Source of the DNA: JADJPO01 sp963724535
Lineage (GTDB): Bacteria > Actinomycetota > Actinomycetes > Actinomycetales > Kineosporiaceae
DNA: 64,000 nt
Assembly (NCBI GenBank): GCA_963724535.1
Contig: CAVRVD010000011.1
Coordinates: 416,876 to 480,875, forward strand
Reading direction: 5' to 3'
Shown here: piece by piece, positions 42,608 through 51,776 of the stretch
Layout of the letters: each line of letters opens with the position of its first letter
Position numbering within the stretch: the stretch's first letter is position 1
The notes under the pieces: generated by a model
The model's database searches: none
Told to the model about the DNA's origin: nothing
Seen by the model: the letters and a program-made list of their open reading frames with translations, nothing else
Translations under genes and position numbers: made by a program

Positions 42608-45600
42608 ATGGCACAGCTGCGGCGCGTGGCGATCGTCAATCGGGGCGAGGCGGCCGTCCGGGTGGTGCACACCGTCCGCGAGCTGTCGGCGCGGACCGGG
42701 GAGCGGATCGAGACCGTCGCCCTGCACACCGACGAGGAGCGCACGGCGATGTTCGCCCGCCAGGCCGACCTCGCGGTCGCGATCGGCCCGGCCGCCGCGC
42801 GGCCCTACCTCGACCACGCCGTCCTGGAACGCGCGCTGCGCGACAGCGGGGCGGACGCCGCGTGGGTCGGCTGGGGTTTCGTGGCCGAGGACCCCGCCTT
42901 CGCGGAGCTGTGCGAGCGGATCGGAGTGACCTTTGTCGGCCCGTCCGCGGCGGCGATGCGCGCACTCGGCGACAAGATCGGCGCCAAGCTGCTGGCCGAA
43001 CGGGTCGGCGTGCCGGTCGCGGCGTGGAGCGATGGTGGTGTGGACGACATCGCCGTAGCGCTGGGGCACGCCCGCCGGATCGGCTACCCACTGATGCTCA
43101 AGGCCGCCGCCGGCGGCGGCGGCCGCGGGATCCGGGTGGTGACCAGCGACGCCGAGCTGGCGGCGGTCTTCGACCGGACCCGGGCCGAGGCCGAGCGGGC
43201 CTTCGGGTCGGGGGTGGTGTTCCTGGAGCGGCTGGTCACCGGCGCCCGGCACGTCGAGGTGCAGCTGATCGCCGACGGCCGGGGCACCGCATGGGCGTTG
43301 GGGGTGCGGGACTGCTCGGTGCAGCGGCGCAACCAGAAGGTGATCGAGGAGTCCTCCTCCCCGGTGCTGGACGACGAGCAGGTGCGCCTGCTCAAGGACT
43401 GCGCCGTCCGAATGGCCCTGGCCGTGGACTACCGCGGAGCGGGCACCGCCGAGTTCCTGTACTGCCCGGCGGATCGCAGCTTCGCCTTCCTGGAGGTGAA
43501 CACCCGGCTGCAGGTCGAGCACCCGGTTACCGAGCTCACCACGGGCCTGGACCTGGTCGCCCTGCAGCTGCACGTGGCCACCGGTGGGCGGCTGCTCGGA
43601 GACCCGCCGGCCGAGAGCGGGCACGCCGTCGAGGCCCGGCTGAACGCCGAGGACCCAGACCGCGACTTCGCCCCGGCACCGGGCCCGATCGCGCTGTTGC
43701 GCCTGCCCACCGGGCCCGGGCTGCGGATCGACACCGGGGTCGCCGAGGGCGACGTCATCCCGTCGGAGTTCGACTCCATGATCGCCAAGATCATCGCCTA
43801 CGGGGTGGACCGGGAGCAGGCCCTGGCCCGGCTGCGCCGGGCGGTGGAGGACACCACCGTCGTCATCGAGGGCGGGACGACGAACAAGTCGTTCATCCTG
43901 GAGCTGCTGCACCGGCCCGAGGTCGCCACCGGCCGGCCGGACTGGGCGGACACCGGCTGGATCGACCGGGAGCGGACCCGCGGCGGGCTGGTCACCCATC
44001 GCCACGCCGGGGTGGCCCTCGTCGCCGCCGGCATCGACGCCTACGCGGGGCTCGAGCAGGAGGAGCGCTGGCGGTTCCTGGCCACCGCCCACGGCGGACG
44101 GCCACAGACCCAGCACGAGGTGGGCCGACAGTTCCAGCTCGGGCTGCGCGGACGGACCCACGCGGTCGCGGTGGCCCAGGTGGGTCCACACCGCTACCGG
44201 GTCGGGGTGGACGGCGTCCAGGTCGAGGCGGAGCTGGAACGGCTCGGCGGCTACGCGGGACGCCTTGTCGTGGAAGGGGTCTCGCGCCGGGTGGTGATGG
44301 CCACGCATGCCGCCACGCACCTGGTCGAGGTGGATGCCGTGGTGCATCGGATCACAAAGGACGAAGGTGGCGCGGTGCGCTCACCGGCCCCGGCACTGGT
44401 GGTCTCGCTGCCGGTGGCGGTGGGTGAGGAGGTGGAGGCCGGGGCGCCGGTGGCGGTGCTGGAGAGCATGAAGATGGAGACGGTTCTGCCCGCTCCCTTC
44501 CCCGGGCGGGTGCGCGAGCTGCTGGTCGCCACCGGCGGCCAGGTAGGCGCCGGGGAGGTGCTGCTCACCCTGGAGCCGATGGCCGACGCGTCGGCGCCGG
44601 TCACCGCCGACGACGACGCCGAGATCGAGCTGCCGCAGGCCCACGGCTCGCTCACCGTGAACCACCGGGCCCGCAGCGCCCTGGCCGACCTGCGCAACCT
44701 GCTGCTGGGCTTCGACCTGGCCCCCGAGCACGCTCGGCGCCTGGTCACCGAGTACCGCCGGCTGCGGGCCGAGCAGGCCCTCCGGGACGGCGCCGAGGAG
44801 CTGCTGGACGACGAGCTCGGCGTGCTGGCCGTGTTCGCCGACCTGTGCGAGCTGACCCGCAACCGCCCGCAGGCCGGCGACGGCGTCCGGGACGGGGTCG
44901 GCGACCCGGTGCACAGCCCCCGCGAGTACCTGCACTCCTACCTGCGCTCCCTGGACGCCGACCGGGCCCGGCTGCCGGAGGACTTCCGAGCCAAGCTGAC
45001 CCGGATGCTCGCCCACTACGGGGTGCACGGCCTGGAGCGCACGGTCGACCTCGAACAGGCGATGCTCCGGGTGTTCCTGGCCCAGCAGCACACACAGGTC
45101 CTGACCCCGGCGGTCAGCTCCCTGATCGAACCGTGGCTGGCCGAGCCGGCCCCGAAGAACGGGATGGCCCGCCGCGCCCGGGACGTGCTGGACCGGCTGG
45201 TGCACGCCACCCAGCTGCGTTATCCCGTCGTCGGCGACCTGGCCCGCAGCGCCCGCCACCGTTGGTTCGAGGCGCCGCTGACCGAGGCGGCCCGCGACCT
45301 GGTCTACGCCAAGGTCCGCGAGCAGCTGCACTACCTGGCCGACCACCCGCAGGCCGACGACTACGAGCGCCAGGTGGAGGAGCTGGTGGCCAGTCCCGAG
45401 CCGTTGGTCCGGTTCCTGGCCGAACGCCTGGCCCGGGACGTCGCGGAGGTGCAGCCGATGCTGGAGGTGCTGGCCCGTCGGCACTACCGCGAGTACACGC
45501 TGCACGGGCTGACCTGCCGCCAGGTGGGCGACCGGCCGGTGGTGACCGCCGACTACACCCTGGACGAGCGGCCCTCCCACCTGGTCAGCACGGTCGCCCG

Positions 45601-48268
45601 GATCGGCGAGCTGGTCGAGGCGGGCGGGGCGCCGTCCTCGTCGCTCGTCGACCTGCTCACCGCCGAGGTGGACGCGGCGCCGGCCGGGCACCAGACGGTC
45701 GTCGACCTCTACTTGGACTGGCCGCAGACCCCGACGCAGGACGACGCCGTGGTGGCCGAGCTGGTCGAGGTGCTCTCGGCACTGGCGGTGGCGACCAGGG
45801 TCCGGCGGATCGCGGTCGGGGTGTGCGCCGGGGACCGGCAGGTGCGTCACTTCACCTTCCGGCCGAGGCTCTACACCGGGCCGGCCGGCCCGCTCCTGCC
45901 CGTGACCACCCCCGCCCGCGGCCCGGCCCGCCCGGTCGGGGGCACCGGGACCGAACCCCGGATGGTCGAGGACGTCCTGGTCCGGGGGCTGCACCCGATG
46001 GTCGGACGGCGGTTGGACCTGTGGCGCCTGCGCGACTTCGCGATCACCCGGCTCGACTCGCCACCGGACGTGCTGTTGTACCGGTGCGAGGCCCCGGACA
46101 ACCCCGCCGACGTCCGCCTGGTGGCGATGGCCCAGGTACGCGAGCTGACCGTGCTGCGCGGCCCGACCGGGCGGGTCAGCGCGTTGCCGCAGGCCGAGCG
46201 GGCGGTGGCGGCCTGCCTGGAGGCGATCCGGCGGGCCCGAACGGTGACCGCGACGGCCGGCGGTGTCGGCGGAAGCGGTCGGGTGCAGCTGGACATGAAC
46301 CACGTCTGGCTGCACATCTGGCCACTGATCACCACCGAGGTGTCGCAGCTGACCGCGCTGAAGAGCACGATCGCGCCGATGACGGTGGGCGCCGGCATCG
46401 AGGAGGTCGTCGCCCAAGGTCGGGTGGCCCGCGCCGACGGCGAGGCCATGCCGGTGTCGGCCCGGTTCTACTACCAGCCCGGCTCGGGGGTGGAGGTCGC
46501 GGTCAGTGGGCCGCCGACCGGTCGGCTGGCCCCGCTGGACGACTACGCGCAGAAGGTGATCCGGTCCCGGCGCCGCGGCACGGTGTACCCCTATGAGGTG
46601 GTCCCGCTGCTCATCGAGCGCGGCGGCGAGTTCATCGAGCACGACCTGGTCGCCGGCGTCGGCGGCGACGCTGCGGCGCGCCCCCGGCTGGCGCCGGTGG
46701 ATCGGTCCGCCGGACGCAACTGCGCGGGGCTGGTGGTCGGTGTGGTGAGCACCCCGACGCCGCGGTTCCCGGAGGGGATGCGTCGCGTCGTCCTGCTCGG
46801 TGACCCGACCAAGGCGCTGGGCGCGGTCGCCGAGGCCGAGTGCGCCCGGGTGGTGGCGGCGCTCGACCTGGCCGAGCACCTCGGCGTGCCGGTCGAATGG
46901 TTCGCGCTGTCGGCCGGGGCACGGATCTCGATGGACTCCGGTACCGAGAACATGGACTGGGTGGCCCGCGCGCTGCGTCGGATCGTCGAGTTCACCCAGG
47001 GCGGCGGCGAGATCAACGTCGTGGTGACCGGCGTCAACGTCGGTGCGCAGCCGTACTGGAACGCTGAGGCCACGATGCTGATGCACACCAAGGGGATCCT
47101 GGTGATGACCCCGGACGGCGCGATGGTGCTGACCGGCAAGGCGTCGTTGGACTACTCCGGCGGGGTCAGCGCCGAGGACAACTTCGGGATCGGCGGCTAC
47201 GACCGGGTGATGGGGCCGAACGGGCAGGCGCAGTACTGGGCGGTGGACCTGGCCAGCGCGGTGGACGTGCTGTTCGCCCACTACGAGCACACCTACCTGG
47301 CCCCGGGTGAGACGACAGCCCGGACGGCGCGCAGCAGCGACCCGGTGGACCGGGACGTGCGCAGTGCCCCGCACAACGGCGACGGGGCGGGGGAGTTCAC
47401 CACGATCGGCGACATCTTCTCCGCCAGCGCCAACCCGGAGCGCAAGAAGCCGTTCGACATCCGCTCGCTGATGCGGGCGGTGGCCGATACCGACCACCCG
47501 GTGCTCGAGCGCTGGGCAGGCATGGCGGACGCCGACACCGCGGTGGTGTTCGACGTCCATCTTGGCGGGCGCCCGGTCTGCCTTCTCGGCATCGAGTCCC
47601 GACCCGTTGCCCGGCGCGGGTTCCCGCCCACCGACGGTCCGGACGCGTGGACCGCCGGCACCCTGTTCCCGCGCTCGTCGAAGAAGGTGGCCCGGGCGAT
47701 CAACGCGGCCAGTGGCTCCCGGCCGCTGGTCGTGCTGGCCAACCTGTCCGGTTTCGACGGCTCACCGGAGTCGATGCGCCGGCTGCAGCTGGAGTACGGC
47801 GCCGAGATCGGGCGCGCGGTGGTGGACTTCGCCGGCCCGATCGTGTTCTGTGTCGTGTCGCGTTACCACGGCGGCGCGTTCGTGGTGTTCTCCAAGGCGC
47901 TCAACGACCGGATGCAGGTGCTTGCCGTGGAGGGCTCGTACGCCTCGGTGATCGGCGGCGCCCCGGCTGCCGGGGTGGTGTTCACCGCCGAGGTGGACAC
48001 GCGCACCTCGGCGGACCCGAGAGTGCGTGCCCTGGAACGGTTCCTGGCCTCGGCCGGCGAGGTCGAGCGAGCCCGTCAACGGGCCGAGCTGACCGAGCTA
48101 CGGGCCGCCGTCCGGGCCGAGAAGCTGCGCGAGGTGGCCGCCGAGTTCGACGCCGTCCACTCGATCGAACGCGCGGTCCAGGTCGGTTCGGTGGACGCGA
48201 TCATCCCGGCGGAGCAGCTGCGCCCGGAGCTGGTCGCCGCGGTCGAGCGAGGACTCGCCGAGGGCTGA
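42608..48268 (+). CDS. Giant fused biotin-dependent acyl-CoA carboxylase (BC-BCCP-central-CT)
   Basis: A single 1,886-residue chain. The biotin carboxylase is at about residues 4-450 (RRVAIVNRGEAAVRVV; Gly-rich KAAAGGGGRGIRVV; FLEVNTRLQVEHPVTELTTG). The biotin carrier is at about 590-660 with ESMKMET, biotinylated at Lys622. A long helical central region (690-1,340) follows, then a carboxyltransferase (1,345-1,880; GARISMDSGTENMDW, GGAFVVFSKALNDRMQVLAV). The order is that of eukaryotic acetyl-CoA carboxylase rather than of separate bacterial subunits. It should carboxylate acetyl-, propionyl- or a related acyl-CoA. GGAGGT lies 4 bases before the ATG. An upstream in-frame codon at 42545 lacks support. 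Confidence 0.88.
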   Translation: MAQLRRVAIVNRGEAAVRVVHTVRELSARTGERIETVALHTDEERTAMFARQADLAVAIGPAAARPYLDHAVLERALRDSGADAAWVGWGFVAEDPAFAELCERIGVTFVGPSAAAMRALGDKIGAKLLAERVGVPVAAWSDGGVDDIAVALGHARRIGYPLMLKAAAGGGGRGIRVVTSDAELAAVFDRTRAEAERAFGSGVVFLERLVTGARHVEVQLIADGRGTAWALGVRDCSVQRRNQKVIEESSSPVLDDEQVRLLKDCAVRMALAVDYRGAGTAEFLYCPADRSFAFLEVNTRLQVEHPVTELTTGLDLVALQLHVATGGRLLGDPPAESGHAVEARLNAEDPDRDFAPAPGPIALLRLPTGPGLRIDTGVAEGDVIPSEFDSMIAKIIAYGVDREQALARLRRAVEDTTVVIEGGTTNKSFILELLHRPEVATGRPDWADTGWIDRERTRGGLVTHRHAGVALVAAGIDAYAGLEQEERWRFLATAHGGRPQTQHEVGRQFQLGLRGRTHAVAVAQVGPHRYRVGVDGVQVEAELERLGGYAGRLVVEGVSRRVVMATHAATHLVEVDAVVHRITKDEGGAVRSPAPALVVSLPVAVGEEVEAGAPVAVLESMKMETVLPAPFPGRVRELLVATGGQVGAGEVLLTLEPMADASAPVTADDDAEIELPQAHGSLTVNHRARSALADLRNLLLGFDLAPEHARRLVTEYRRLRAEQALRDGAEELLDDELGVLAVFADLCELTRNRPQAGDGVRDGVGDPVHSPREYLHSYLRSLDADRARLPEDFRAKLTRMLAHYGVHGLERTVDLEQAMLRVFLAQQHTQVLTPAVSSLIEPWLAEPAPKNGMARRARDVLDRLVHATQLRYPVVGDLARSARHRWFEAPLTEAARDLVYAKVREQLHYLADHPQADDYERQVEELVASPEPLVRFLAERLARDVAEVQPMLEVLARRHYREYTLHGLTCRQVGDRPVVTADYTLDERPSHLVSTVARIGELVEAGGAPSSSLVDLLTAEVDAAPAGHQTVVDLYLDWPQTPTQDDAVVAELVEVLSALAVATRVRRIAVGVCAGDRQVRHFTFRPRLYTGPAGPLLPVTTPARGPARPVGGTGTEPRMVEDVLVRGLHPMVGRRLDLWRLRDFAITRLDSPPDVLLYRCEAPDNPADVRLVAMAQVRELTVLRGPTGRVSALPQAERAVAACLEAIRRARTVTATAGGVGGSGRVQLDMNHVWLHIWPLITTEVSQLTALKSTIAPMTVGAGIEEVVAQGRVARADGEAMPVSARFYYQPGSGVEVAVSGPPTGRLAPLDDYAQKVIRSRRRGTVYPYEVVPLLIERGGEFIEHDLVAGVGGDAAARPRLAPVDRSAGRNCAGLVVGVVSTPTPRFPEGMRRVVLLGDPTKALGAVAEAECARVVAALDLAEHLGVPVEWFALSAGARISMDSGTENMDWVARALRRIVEFTQGGGEINVVVTGVNVGAQPYWNAEATMLMHTKGILVMTPDGAMVLTGKASLDYSGGVSAEDNFGIGGYDRVMGPNGQAQYWAVDLASAVDVLFAHYEHTYLAPGETTARTARSSDPVDRDVRSAPHNGDGAGEFTTIGDIFSASANPERKKPFDIRSLMRAVADTDHPVLERWAGMADADTAVVFDVHLGGRPVCLLGIESRPVARRGFPPTDGPDAWTAGTLFPRSSKKVARAINAASGSRPLVVLANLSGFDGSPESMRRLQLEYGAEIGRAVVDFAGPIVFCVVSRYHGGAFVVFSKALNDRMQVLAVEGSYASVIGGAPAAGVVFTAEVDTRTSADPRVRALERFLASAGEVERARQRAELTELRAAVRAEKLREVAAEFDAVHSIERAVQVGSVDAIIPAEQLRPELVAAVERGLAEG

Positions 48269-48364
48269 TCACGGCTGGGGCACGAGCGGGCCCACGCCGT
48301 TCCCATGGGCCATACGCACACCCACAACCACACTCACCCCTGCGCACACCCGCACACTGATCTC

Positions 48365-48474
48365 CACAGTGATCTTCACAGTGATGCGTGAAGATCACTG
48401 TGTCCGCAGCGGGCTGCCATAGCAACCGGGACCGCTCACGCTGATCTTCACACCCATGCGTGAAGATCAGCGTG
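48365..48474. repeat. Dispersed intergenic hairpin repeat, copy 1
   Basis: Two hairpins flank a conserved core. Hairpin A has a perfect 15-bp stem (48365-48379 with 48388-48402, cacagtgatcttcac / gtgaagatcactgtg). Hairpin B has a 14-bp stem (48437-48450 with 48461-48474). Between them is GCAGCGGGCTGCCATAGC. A degenerate second copy with the same core lies at 55070-55172. The element sits in the 300-bp gap after the carboxylase gene; no other feature is evident in that gap. Confidence 0.85.
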
Positions 48475-48569
48475 CCACCGGGTGGTCGTAGCACCCAGCG
48501 TCACCACCGGTCGACAGGGCCCGTCAGCAGGCAGCGTCCTCGGCCCCCTGCAACCGGTGAGGGTGCTCG

Positions 48570-49838
48570 TCACTCCTCGGTAAGGCCGTGGACGACGGTG
48601 AGCGCCTCGCTCAGCGCCTCCAGGCAGGCCCGGGAGACGTCCAGTGGCACCAGCCCGGTGGCGGTGACTCCTGTGACGTCGTCGTTCTCATGGGCCAGGA
48701 CGGCGGTCAAAGCCACTCCGGCCATGCCGGTCCGCTCGACCAGGGCAGCCCGGGCGGCCCCACCAACGCCCGACCCGGAGGCGACCGACTCGGCGTCCAC
48801 GCCGAGCAGGTCGGCACACCCGGACAACAGACCCACGGTGTAGGCCAGGTCCGGTTCGGCGTGGGACAGCTTCTGACAGGCGATCGCCCGGGCCAGGATG
48901 CTCCACAGCTCGTCACTACGGTTGCGGGTCGCGCCGCCCTCAAGCAGCGTCAGCACCACCCAGGCCCGCAGCCGGCGCGGGCCGAGCAGCACGATCGCCT
49001 GACGCAGCGAGGTGACCTCGCTGCGCACACCGCTGGACGCCGAGTTCGCCGTCCGCAGCAGCCGCATGCTCAGCCCGGGGTCGTTGCCGACCAGCTGCTC
49101 GATCCGCGACCTGGGCGAGTCCTCGTCGCTGAGCAGGTTGAGCAGGCGAACGCACACCAGCTGGATCGGGGACAGGGTCTTCCCCTCGATCACGCGGGGC
49201 TGCTGCAGGAACGGTCCCTGGAACAGCTCGAAACCCATTGCCTGGCAACGCTGTAGTGTGGCCTCGTCGGTGATTCCGCCGGCGATCAGAGTGGCACCGA
49301 CCTGGCGGACCTGCTCGATCAGGCCGGTAAGCATCCCGACCGGGGTCCGGGTGACGTCCAGAGCGACGAAATCGGCCAGGTCCAGCAGCACGCCCTGGCC
49401 GACGTCCCCGCGGTAGTTGCGCAGCGCCACCCGGTAGCCGGCGTCGATCAGGGCGCGCACCCCGAGCACCAGCTCGTGGTCGGGCACCATCGACTCGTCG
49501 ATCTCGACCACGACCTCACCCGGGTCGAGCGGAATCGGGATCACCCCGGTGATGAACGCCCGCGTGAAGTTGACGAACACCGCCCGCCCGGCCGAGATCG
49601 ACTCGATGTCGAAGGCCCCGAAGGTGCTGGCGATCAGCTGCGAGGTGCCCTGTTCGGCCGAGTCGTCGTGGGCGCTGCAACGGAAGAGCAGCTCGAAGGC
49701 GGCGATCGACCGGGATGCGTCGTAGATCGCCTGGCGCAGTACCAGGGTGCGCCGGACCAGGTCGGGAGACGGGGCCGCACGAGGGGCCGGTACCGCCCCA
49801 GCGGTCCCGATTGCCTCGTGGGCCACGGATTCGGACAT
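48570..49838 (-). CDS. EAL-HDOD domain protein (YuxH-like)
   Basis: A 422-residue protein with a degenerate EAL domain (about residues 30-205) and a C-terminal HDOD domain (about 205-400). The opening RQAIYDASRSIAAFELLFRC replaces the catalytic EAL motif with ELL, so c-di-GMP hydrolysis is unlikely. HDOD shows LVGNDPGLSMRLLRTANSAS and LRQAIVLLGPRRLRAWVVLT. Such proteins act as signalling scaffolds or regulators. ATG at 49838 is preferred over GTG at 49841 because AGGAG is then 6 bases away. It ends the chemotaxis operon. Confidence 0.87.
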   Translation of the reverse strand: MSESVAHEAIGTAGAVPAPRAAPSPDLVRRTLVLRQAIYDASRSIAAFELLFRCSAHDDSAEQGTSQLIASTFGAFDIESISAGRAVFVNFTRAFITGVIPIPLDPGEVVVEIDESMVPDHELVLGVRALIDAGYRVALRNYRGDVGQGVLLDLADFVALDVTRTPVGMLTGLIEQVRQVGATLIAGGITDEATLQRCQAMGFELFQGPFLQQPRVIEGKTLSPIQLVCVRLLNLLSDEDSPRSRIEQLVGNDPGLSMRLLRTANSASSGVRSEVTSLRQAIVLLGPRRLRAWVVLTLLEGGATRNRSDELWSILARAIACQKLSHAEPDLAYTVGLLSGCADLLGVDAESVASGSGVGGAARAALVERTGMAGVALTAVLAHENDDVTGVTATGLVPLDVSRACLEALSEALTVVHGLTEE

Positions 49839-49852
49839 CACCAGCTCCTGAG

Positions 49853-50338
49853 TCAGCGGCAGACCAGCGCCAGCTGACCCGAGCCGTAGCCGTGGATGTC
49901 GGTGATGATGTCCATCCGGTTGCCCACCGCCGCGCTCAGCGCCGCGACGTCCTGGGGCACACTGCTGCTGGGACCGAACATCTCGTACAGCCGCACGTGT
50001 GGTGCGTTCGGCACGTTGAACAGCGACGAGAGCACGTTGAGCACCTCGTAGCAGTTGTCCCGCAGGGCTGGAGACAACTCCTTGGCCTCGATCGCCTCGT
50101 TGACCCCACCCCTGGGCAGCATGGCCAGAGCACCGCCGAGGCGGGCTCCGGCCTCGATGCTCACCACCGCGAGCGCCGAGGTGGCCAGCCGGTCGGTGAC
50201 ATAGACGGCCACCAGGTTGGACGCCTTGGGCGGCAACGGTGGCGCGTCCCTGACCTCGACGTCACGCCCGATCATGCCCTCGAGCAGAGAACGGACGGCG
50301 TGCCGGCTCGGCAGCGGGGACGTGGTTGTCGTGGTCAT
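49853..50338 (-). CDS. Chemotaxis-operon protein, possibly CheX/CheC-like
   Basis: A 161-residue protein of mixed alpha/beta pattern with a Thr-rich N-terminus. The central part (SALAVVSIEAGARLGGALAM, then RDNCYEVLNVLSSLFNVPNA) resembles the CheC/CheX fold in layout, but I see no clear E-x-x-N phosphatase signature. It starts three bases after the stop of the 28-codon CheY remnant and lies between cheX and the EAL-HDOD gene. A chemotaxis or flagellar accessory role is inferred from the operon only. Confidence 0.65.
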   Translation of the reverse strand: MTTTTTSPLPSRHAVRSLLEGMIGRDVEVRDAPPLPPKASNLVAVYVTDRLATSALAVVSIEAGARLGGALAMLPRGGVNEAIEAKELSPALRDNCYEVLNVLSSLFNVPNAPHVRLYEMFGPSSSVPQDVAALSAAVGNRMDIITDIHGYGSGQLALVCR

Positions 50339-50341
50339 GGG

Positions 50342-50428
50342 TCACCGCCGCTTCGAGGGGGTCTGGGGCAGGGTACGGACGACGATCATCCGCATCGCCT
50401 TACTGTCGTCTGTCACACGGATCTTCAT
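50342..50428 (-). pseudogene. CheY N-terminal remnant (28-codon micro-ORF)
   Basis: An ORF of 28 codons reads MKIRVTDDSKAMRMIVVRTL followed by PQTPSKRR and a stop. The first 20 residues are the CheY receiver start, with the two acidic metal-binding residues Asp7-Asp8 and the DDSxAMRMI helix; the phosphoacceptor Asp, Thr and Lys regions are missing. Its ATG overlaps the cheX stop (ATGA) and an AGGAG lies upstream, so it may still be translated. Most likely it is the stump left by deletion of about 100 codons of a second cheY. An intact cheY starts the operon. Confidence 0.8.
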
Positions 50429-50958
50429 TGCTGGCTCTCCTGTAGCTCGTCGATCGATGCGGGCCAGTAGATGTCGGGGTTGATCTGGTGGCGGGTCATC
50501 GGGCGCACCGCCAGCTCCACAAGGTGGCCGAGCACGCAGGCACCGACCCTGACCGCCCCGTGTCCCTCCTGGTCAGCGTCGTCGAGGACGTCGAAGGCCG
50601 AGGCGGCCGGCAGCGAGAGCTGGCAGTGGTGCCCGATCAGGGCCTTGACGTTGCCGGCGACGATGTTGCCCAGCTCGGCAAGCGTGTCGAGCAGGTCCTC
50701 CGGGCTCGGGTCGGGGACCGACATCATCCGGGCGGCGATCATCCGGGCGACGTTCGCGCCGGTGCGGACCTCCACCGACGCGTAGGAGTGGTCCTCGGTA
50801 TCGCGGATCGCCAGCTGGGACAGCAGGCCGGGCGCCTCGAGCATCAGCTCGGGCCAGGCCGGGCCGACCTCATCGGCGTCCATCAGGAACCCGAGCACCT
50901 CGACCAGCAGCGCCTCGAGCTCGTCCTCGGCGTTCTCGAACTCCTCCACCACGCTCAT
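50425..50958 (-). CDS. cheX: CheX-like chemotaxis phosphatase protein
   Basis: A 177-residue protein. The helix DTLAELGNIVAGNVKALIG has the E-x-x-N pattern (ELGN) of CheC/CheX/FliY phosphatases, which dephosphorylate CheY-P. The N-terminal ~30 residues are acidic. The start overlaps the cheR stop and the end overlaps the CheY remnant (both ATGA). It therefore sits in a tightly coupled cheY-cheB-cheR-cheX operon. Confidence 0.8.
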   Translation of the reverse strand: MSVVEEFENAEDELEALLVEVLGFLMDADEVGPAWPELMLEAPGLLSQLAIRDTEDHSYASVEVRTGANVARMIAARMMSVPDPSPEDLLDTLAELGNIVAGNVKALIGHHCQLSLPAASAFDVLDDADQEGHGAVRVGACVLGHLVELAVRPMTRHQINPDIYWPASIDELQESQQ

Positions 50959-51776
50959 GCTTCACCTCCAGCGTGCCGGAACACGACCGTCCGGCCCAGC
51001 TCGGTGCGGTGGAAGGCGTCATCCAGGGAACACGTGGACTCGGCCCCGCCGAGCACCAAGAAGCCCCCGGGCCGCAGCACCTCCCGCACGTTGGCGAGAA
51101 CCGTGCGCTTGGTGTCGACGTCGAAGTAGACCAGCACGTTGCGCAGGAAGACAATGTCGCACTGCGGCATACCCACCGGCGGTTGCACGAGGTTGACCCG
51201 GTCGAACCGGCACATGTCGCGCAACGGCTGACGGACCACCCAGTCCCGCCCTTCCTGGTCGAAGTACTTGACCAGGAAGGGCGCCCGCATCCCGCGGTTG
51301 ACCTCGATCTGAGAGTACCGGCCGGCCCGAGCCCGCTCGACCATCTGCGAGGAGATGTCGGTGCCCACGATCCGGCAGGACCAACCAGGATGCGCGGGCA
51401 ACCACTCGGCCAGCAGAATGGCCAGCGAGTAGGCCTCCTGGCCGCTGGAGCAGGCCGCTGACCAGATGGTCAGCTGGCGACCGGGGTTGGTCCGGACCAT
51501 CTCGGGCAGCAGGTGTTCCACGAAGGCATCGAAGGGCTTGACGTCCCGGAAGAACGACGTCTCGTTGGTGGTCATCGCATCGACGACGCACTCGCGCACC
51601 CGCTCGTCGCCCTGGCGCATCCGGGAGACCAGACCGCCTATGTCGGTGCCCAGCCCGCGGGCAACAGTGGCCAGACGACTCTCGACGAGGTGTACCTGGC
51701 CGAGCTCGAGGTCGATCGAGCTGCGCCACCTGACCATCCGGGTGACGAAGGCGAAGTCGACGGCGGGGATGGCCAT
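50955..51776 (-). CDS. cheR: Chemotaxis methyltransferase CheR
   Basis: A 273-residue SAM-dependent glutamate methyltransferase of receptors. The N-terminal helical domain (residues 1-70) is followed by TTNETSFFRD, SAM-binding IWSAACSSGQEAYSLAILLA, VGTDISSQMVERARAGRYSQ, and CDIVFLRNVLVYFDVDTKR. Length is typical. ATG at 51776 overlaps the cheB stop (ATGA); a longer opening to 51806 would lie inside cheB. No receptor gene is in the window. Confidence 0.95.
   Translation of the reverse strand: MAIPAVDFAFVTRMVRWRSSIDLELGQVHLVESRLATVARGLGTDIGGLVSRMRQGDERVRECVVDAMTTNETSFFRDVKPFDAFVEHLLPEMVRTNPGRQLTIWSAACSSGQEAYSLAILLAEWLPAHPGWSCRIVGTDISSQMVERARAGRYSQIEVNRGMRAPFLVKYFDQEGRDWVVRQPLRDMCRFDRVNLVQPPVGMPQCDIVFLRNVLVYFDVDTKRTVLANVREVLRPGGFLVLGGAESTCSLDDAFHRTELGRTVVFRHAGGEA

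Noticed and set aside
44381..47560. Minus-strand open frame opposite the fused carboxylase
   Set aside because: The plus strand encodes BC/BCCP/CT motifs without break; the antisense frame is His/Gly/Arg/Pro-rich without any domain.
48269..48570. CRISPR-like array from repeated TGATCTTCAC motifs
   Set aside because: There are only a few copies, arranged as inverted pairs with short loops rather than evenly spaced direct repeats; no cas genes are present.
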